Shown one piece after another: positions 6,363 through 8,644 of a stretch of 8,644 nucleotides of DNA. How positions within the stretch are numbered: position 1 is the first letter of the stretch; every line of letters starts with the position of its first letter. The notes under the pieces are model-generated. The model had not been told where the DNA came from. It ran no database searches and saw only the letters and a program-made list of their open reading frames with translations. The position numbers and the translations under genes were made by a program. Source of the stretch: Candidatus Adiutrix sp. (GTDB lineage Bacteria > Desulfobacterota > Desulfarculia > Adiutricales > Adiutricaceae). Location: positions 1 through 8,644 of the forward strand of contig JAITBV010000258.1 of assembly GCA_031283395.1 (NCBI GenBank), written 5' to 3'.

Positions 6363-7559
6363 TCAGCCCACGGCTTCGCCCATGGTGAAGATGGGCAGAT
6401 ACATGGCGATGACCAGGGTGCCGACGGTCACGCCCAGAAAAACGATGAGCATGGGCTCGATCAGGGAGGTCACCGCATCCACGGCCGCATCGACTTCGTC
6501 ATCATAAAAATCAGCCACCTTCACCAGCATGGAATCCAGGGCGCCGGCCTCTTCGCCCACGGCGATCATGGAAGTCACCATGCCCGGAAAGACCCCCGAC
6601 TCCAAGAGAGGGTCGGTCAGGGAGCGGCCCTCGGCGATGGCCACCCGCGATTCTATGATGGCTTCCTCGATGACCTTGTTGCCGGCGGTGCTGGCCACGA
6701 TATCCAGGCTGGCGATGATGGGAACGCCCGCCTGGAGCATGGTCGACAGGGTCCGGCTGAACTTGGCCACGGCCACCTTGCGCAAGAGGTCGCCGAAGAC
6801 CGGCAGTTGAAGGCCCACGGTATCCACCACCTTCTTGCCGATCTCGGTTTTGACGAACTTGGCCAGGGCAAAGCCCAGAACCGCCACGGAGACGCCGACC
6901 CAGAGGGCGTTTTCAACCAGGATGTTAGAGGCCTTGACCACCATCTGGGTCAGGGGCGGCAGTTCGCTGCCCAGGCCGGAGAAAACCTCCTCAAAGACCG
7001 GGATGACGAAGACCAGGAGCACGATGACCACGGCCAGGGCCACGAAGAGCACCACCGCCGGATAGGCCAGGGCCGACTTGACCTTGCGCTTGAGTTTTTC
7101 AGCCTTTTCTATGTATTCGGCCAGCCTTTTGAGAATACTGTCCAGAATACCGGCCGCCTCGCCCGCGGCCACCAGGTTGCAGTAGAGCTCGTCGAAAACT
7201 TGCTGGTATTTCCTCATAGAATCGGACAGGGTGCTGCCGGACTGCACCGAATTGTTGATGTCGCGCAGCATATCCTTGAAGGTCGGGTTCTCCTGCTGGT
7301 CCGCCAGCACCTTAAGGCTCTGGACCAGCGGCAGGCCGGCGTCGATCATGGTGGAAAACTGCCTGGTGAAGATCATAAGGTCCTTGGGCTTGACCTTGGG
7401 CTTCATCAGGGTTATGTCTTTGGGCGCCTCCTTGATCGTGTAATCAGTGATGCGCAGCCGCTTTAAAAAATTTTCGACCTGCCTCTCGTCCGTGGCCTCC
7501 AGTTTGCCCTTCCGCCGCCGGTTCTTGCTGCCGGTCCCTTTCCACACATAAAATGGCAT
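6363..7559 (-). CDS. pilC: Type IV pilus inner-membrane platform protein PilC
   Basis: Polytopic protein on which the PilB and PilT motors act to assemble or retract pilin; it belongs to the type II secretion F (GspF) family. The 398 residues contain the two tandem GspF domains, about 63-186 and 266-388. Each carries the repeated signature G-E-x-A-G-x-L (GEAAGIL at 133-139; GEEAGAL at 335-341) and an F-x-R-x-h-S/F-T-M-h-x-A-G-x-P-like opening (FTRQFSTMIDAGLP; FSRTLSTMLQAGVP). Membrane helices lie at about 168-188, 216-236 and 369-392. The short basic N-terminal region YVWKGTGSKNRRRKGKLEA is typical of PilC. The ATG at 7559 follows a G-rich site (GGGGGGAT). It opens a transcript with pilS. The usual pilB/pilT genes are not upstream; a divergent nucleoid-protein gene is there instead. 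It could be a GspF, but PilS next door favours pili. Confidence 0.93.
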   Translation of the reverse strand: MPFYVWKGTGSKNRRRKGKLEATDERQVENFLKRLRITDYTIKEAPKDITLMKPKVKPKDLMIFTRQFSTMIDAGLPLVQSLKVLADQQENPTFKDMLRDINNSVQSGSTLSDSMRKYQQVFDELYCNLVAAGEAAGILDSILKRLAEYIEKAEKLKRKVKSALAYPAVVLFVALAVVIVLLVFVIPVFEEVFSGLGSELPPLTQMVVKASNILVENALWVGVSVAVLGFALAKFVKTEIGKKVVDTVGLQLPVFGDLLRKVAVAKFSRTLSTMLQAGVPIIASLDIVASTAGNKVIEEAIIESRVAIAEGRSLTDPLLESGVFPGMVTSMIAVGEEAGALDSMLVKVADFYDDEVDAAVDAVTSLIEPMLIVFLGVTVGTLVIAMYLPIFTMGEAVG

Positions 7560-7601
7560 ATATCCCCCCAGTATCGAGTGCGGGTCAATAAATACCTGAT
7601 A

Positions 7602-7630
7602 AATTTAGCAGGGTTCGGCTCATAAAACAA
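7602..7630 (-). promoter_or_regulatory. Candidate promoter of pilC-pilS
   Basis: On the minus strand: TTGTTT (7630-7625), a 17-nt spacer, and TAAATT (7607-7602). Matches are 3 of 6 and 4 of 6, so it is only a candidate. It would leave a leader of about 35-40 nt. No sigma54-type GG/GC site was found in the gap. Confidence 0.35.
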
Positions 7631-7677
7631 CTTAATTTTTGGGGGTCCGGGCCCATTGAGCCCCGCCCATTACCCGC

Positions 7678-7706
7678 TTGAAAAAAAAAAGCCGCGGGGC
7701 TATAAT
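7678..7706 (+). promoter_or_regulatory. Strong sigma70 promoter of the IHF/HU-like gene
   Basis: TTGAAA (7678-7683), a 17-nt spacer, and a perfect TATAAT (7701-7706). The spacer begins with the rest of a ten-A run. The start would fall near 7713, inside a run of eight As (7712-7719), leaving a leader of under 20 nt. Confidence 0.85.
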
Positions 7707-7730
7707 GAGCCAAAAAAAAGGGGGCGCGGC

Positions 7731-8012
7731 ATGAACAAGTCGCAACTTGTCGAAAAACTTGCGGAAGAGGCCCTGTTGTCTTCCAAGCAGGCCGAACAGG
7801 TGGTCAATGTCTTCTTCGATTCCATCACCGAGGGCCTGATCCGCGAAGGCCGGGCCGAACTCCGGGGCCTGGGCTCCTTCAAAGTCAAGGAATACGCCGG
7901 CTACGTGGGGCGCAACCCCAAGAGCGGGGAGCCGATTGAAGTGCCGCCCAAAAAACTGCCCTTTTTCAAGGTGGGCCGGGAACTGAAGGCCATGGTCGAT
8001 TTGGAACATTGA
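7731..8012 (+). CDS. HU/IHF-family nucleoid DNA-binding protein (IHF-beta-like)
   Basis: Small dimeric protein that bends DNA by inserting two beta arms into the minor groove; it acts in nucleoid packing, recombination and promoter architecture. The 93-residue length is exact for the family. The N-terminal helices (MNKSQLVEKLAEEALLS...) form the dimer body. RAELRGLGSFKV (41-52) is the conserved core turn, and the arm carries GRNPKSGE (60-67) with P63 as the intercalating proline. The C-terminus LPFFKVGRELKAMVD is closer to IHF-beta-like deltaproteobacterial proteins than to E. coli HU, but the exact paralogue cannot be fixed by eye. The ATG at 7731 is chosen rather than the upstream in-frame ATG at 7656, because family homology begins at MNKSQL and the promoter lies between the two. 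No T-rich terminator follows, so read-through into the next gene is possible. It is divergent from pilC. Confidence 0.93.
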   Translation: MNKSQLVEKLAEEALLSSKQAEQVVNVFFDSITEGLIREGRAELRGLGSFKVKEYAGYVGRNPKSGEPIEVPPKKLPFFKVGRELKAMVDLEH

Positions 8013-8037
8013 AGATTCTTCCTTGAGCGGCCGATAA
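8010..8037 (+). promoter_or_regulatory. Sigma28-like promoter of the 70-residue protein gene
   Basis: TGAAGATT (8010-8017; 6 of 8 against TAAAGTTT), a 12-nt spacer, then GCCGATAA (8030-8037; 8 of 8). The spacer is one nt longer than ideal. The -35 overlaps the stop codon of the IHF/HU-like gene. Transcription would start near 8044, giving a leader of about 75 nt. Confidence 0.65.
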
Positions 8038-8078
8038 GGTTAAAGCGGCCGACCGGGTTCTTTGACGGCCGACCGGGC
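8026..8078 (+). repeat. Three imperfect copies of a GCGGCCGA(C/T) unit
   Basis: Related units of about 13 nt begin near 8026, 8044 and 8064 and read AGCGGCCGATAAGG, AGCGGCCGACCGGG and GACGGCCGACCGGG. The first contains the sigma28 -10 octamer. They lie in the leader and promoter of the small gene. Confidence 0.5.
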
Positions 8079-8098
8079 CGGACCTGAAAACCGGCCCG
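8074..8098 (+). repeat. GC-rich hairpin in the leader of the 70-residue protein gene
   Basis: A perfect 8-bp inverted repeat (8074-8081 and 8091-8098, 9-nt loop). No T-run follows, so it is unlikely to be an intrinsic terminator. It ends about 10 nt before the ribosome site, where it could affect translation or stabilise the message. Confidence 0.45.
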
Positions 8099-8119
8099 AA
8101 CCCCCGGAAGAGGAAGATA

Positions 8120-8332
8120 ATGAGCGAAATAGGGACTTTCAACACGGCCAACAGCCTTCCGGGCGACCTGGTCCAAACCCTTTTGGGCGGGCTGACGGCC
8201 CTGCCGGAGCAGGCCATGAAGGTCGCCGCCGTCCAGATGGAGGCCCAGGCCAAACTCCAGGAGCAGAACACGGTCCTGGGGGTCGTGGCCCTGATGACCG
8301 GAGTGGGGACCAGGATCAACACCGTAGCCTGA
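8120..8332 (+). CDS. Small protein, possible YjfB-family putative motility protein
   Basis: A 70-residue protein, with no signal peptide and no clear membrane helix. A Ser/Asn-rich start is followed by a long amphipathic helical stretch (about 26-52, Ala/Gln/Glu/Met-rich, with AMKVAAVQMEAQAKLQEQ as its core). The short hydrophobic tail ends in GVGTRINTVA. The small size, the Ala-Met-Gln-rich middle helix and a C-terminal G-x-x-I/L-N/D-T/V-x-A ending resemble the YjfB putative motility family; this comes from remembered pattern, not an alignment. The ATG at 8120 follows AGAGGA at short spacing. A sigma28-like promoter lies upstream and a strong terminator downstream, so it can form its own transcript. 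The molecular function is not known to me. It could instead be an unrelated small hypothetical protein. Confidence 0.6.
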   Translation: MSEIGTFNTANSLPGDLVQTLLGGLTALPEQAMKVAAVQMEAQAKLQEQNTVLGVVALMTGVGTRINTVA

Positions 8333-8354
8333 CCCGCCTCCCCTTCCGCCTCTG

Positions 8355-8393
8355 GCCGCCGTCCGGTTCCAGGTGAACCGGGCGGCTTTTTTT
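8355..8393 (+). terminator. Rho-independent terminator
   Basis: A GC-rich stem: gccgcc (8355-8360) pairs with ggcggc (8381-8386), and cggttc (8364-8369) with gaaccg (8375-8380), with a small bulge on the 5' side. It is followed by seven Ts (8387-8393). It lies 22 nt after the small-gene stop and insulates metK. Confidence 0.92.
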
Positions 8394-8414
8394 GAGGCTC
8401 CCCTTAATTGCCGG

Positions 8415-8443
8415 TTGACTTTGAAACAGGTCGAATTTATTAT
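8415..8443 (+). promoter_or_regulatory. Sigma70 promoter of metK
   Basis: TTGACT (8415-8420, 5 of 6), a 17-nt spacer, and TATTAT (8438-8443, 5 of 6). The start would be near 8450. The remaining leader of about 44 nt is too short for a SAM-I riboswitch. Confidence 0.8.
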
Positions 8444-8493
8444 CCATATGTAATCGATTTATTGGCGGAAGACGTTAGGAAGGAGCTAAAGCC

Positions 8494-8644
8494 ATGAAGC
8501 CGGAAAATTTTCTCTTTACCTCCGAATCGGTCACTGAAGGGCACCCCGATAAAATAGCCGACCAGATCTCCGACGCGGTGCTGGACGCCATCTTGGCCCG
8601 CGACCCCGATGGCCGGGTGGCCTGCGAAACCCTGGTCACCACCG
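8494..8644 (+). CDS. metK: S-adenosylmethionine synthetase, N-terminal part (runs off the right edge)
   Basis: Makes S-adenosylmethionine from ATP and methionine in the cytoplasm. The first 50 residues are visible and match the family closely: [17 protein letters not shown] (8-24) contains H17 and D19, the ATP-site residues equivalent to E. coli H14 and D16. [14 protein letters not shown] and RVACETLV follow, as expected. The ATG at 8494 is preceded by AAGGAG (8480-8485) at 8 nt. It has its own promoter and is insulated from the upstream gene by a strong terminator, so it starts a separate transcript. No methionine- or SAM-responsive element could be recognised in the leader. The identification is firm despite the truncation. 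Confidence 0.97.
   Translation, partial: MKPENFLFTSESVTEGHPDKIADQISDAVLDAILARDPDGRVACETLVTT

Noticed and set aside
7656..7730. Longer N-terminus for the IHF/HU-like protein from an upstream ATG
   Set aside because: The extension would be untranscribed from the strong promoter at 7678-7706 and lacks family similarity; homology begins exactly at 7731.
8062..8376. A 104-codon frame overlapping the 70-residue protein
   Set aside because: It is Arg/Gly/Pro-rich low-complexity translation in another frame and runs through the terminator; the 8120 frame has the ribosome site and an ordered helical protein.
8444..8493. SAM riboswitch in front of metK
   Set aside because: The predicted leader is only about 44 nt and no riboswitch core or terminator stem is visible.

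Overview
The window looks like a chromosomal segment from a GC-rich, motile, Gram-negative bacterium, most likely a deltaproteobacterium (Desulfobacterota). This rests on four things: a signal-peptide-bearing ATP synthase c subunit, an F0 a/c gene pair with no other atp gene beside it, a type IV pilus platform gene next to a PilS-type kinase, and an IHF/HU-like protein intermediate between the E. coli families. The placement is an inference from protein character; the genus is not resolved. No CRISPR array, insertion sequence, tRNA or rRNA was seen, and no stretch over 300 bases lacks a gene.

Most genes lie on the minus strand. Read from right to left they are: pilC (7559-6363) and pilS (6333-4969), probably one transcript; a very long fliD (4818-2029) with its own sigma28-type promoter; atpB (1876-1181) and atpE (1089-733), driven by a good sigma70 promoter embedded in the tail of the fliD terminator; and the 5' part of thrC (646 to the left edge), separated from atpE by a terminator-like hairpin. 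On the plus strand, divergent from pilC, are an IHF/HU-family gene (7731-8012) with a near-consensus sigma70 promoter, a 70-residue protein gene (8120-8332) resembling the YjfB motility family, a strong terminator, and the first 50 codons of metK (8494 to the right edge) with its own promoter.

The main hidden signal is regulatory. The full sigma28 (FliA) -10 octamer GCCGATAA occurs in two intergenic gaps. One lies before fliD, with TAAA and an 11-nt spacer. The other lies before the 70-residue protein, with a 6/8 -35 match and a 12-nt spacer. This predicts that two genes far apart and on opposite strands are in the same late-flagellar regulon, and it supports a motility role for the small protein.

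The FliD-like cap protein is itself unusual. At 929 residues it is roughly twice the E. coli length. It carries an N-terminal-half insertion with four Asp/Asn-rich, possibly calcium-binding motifs in a stretch of lower GC, two flagellin IN-like segments, an extra beta-rich module, and a five-asparagine C-terminus. The remainder is mostly housekeeping: ATP synthase membrane sector, threonine and S-adenosylmethionine synthesis, and a nucleoid protein.
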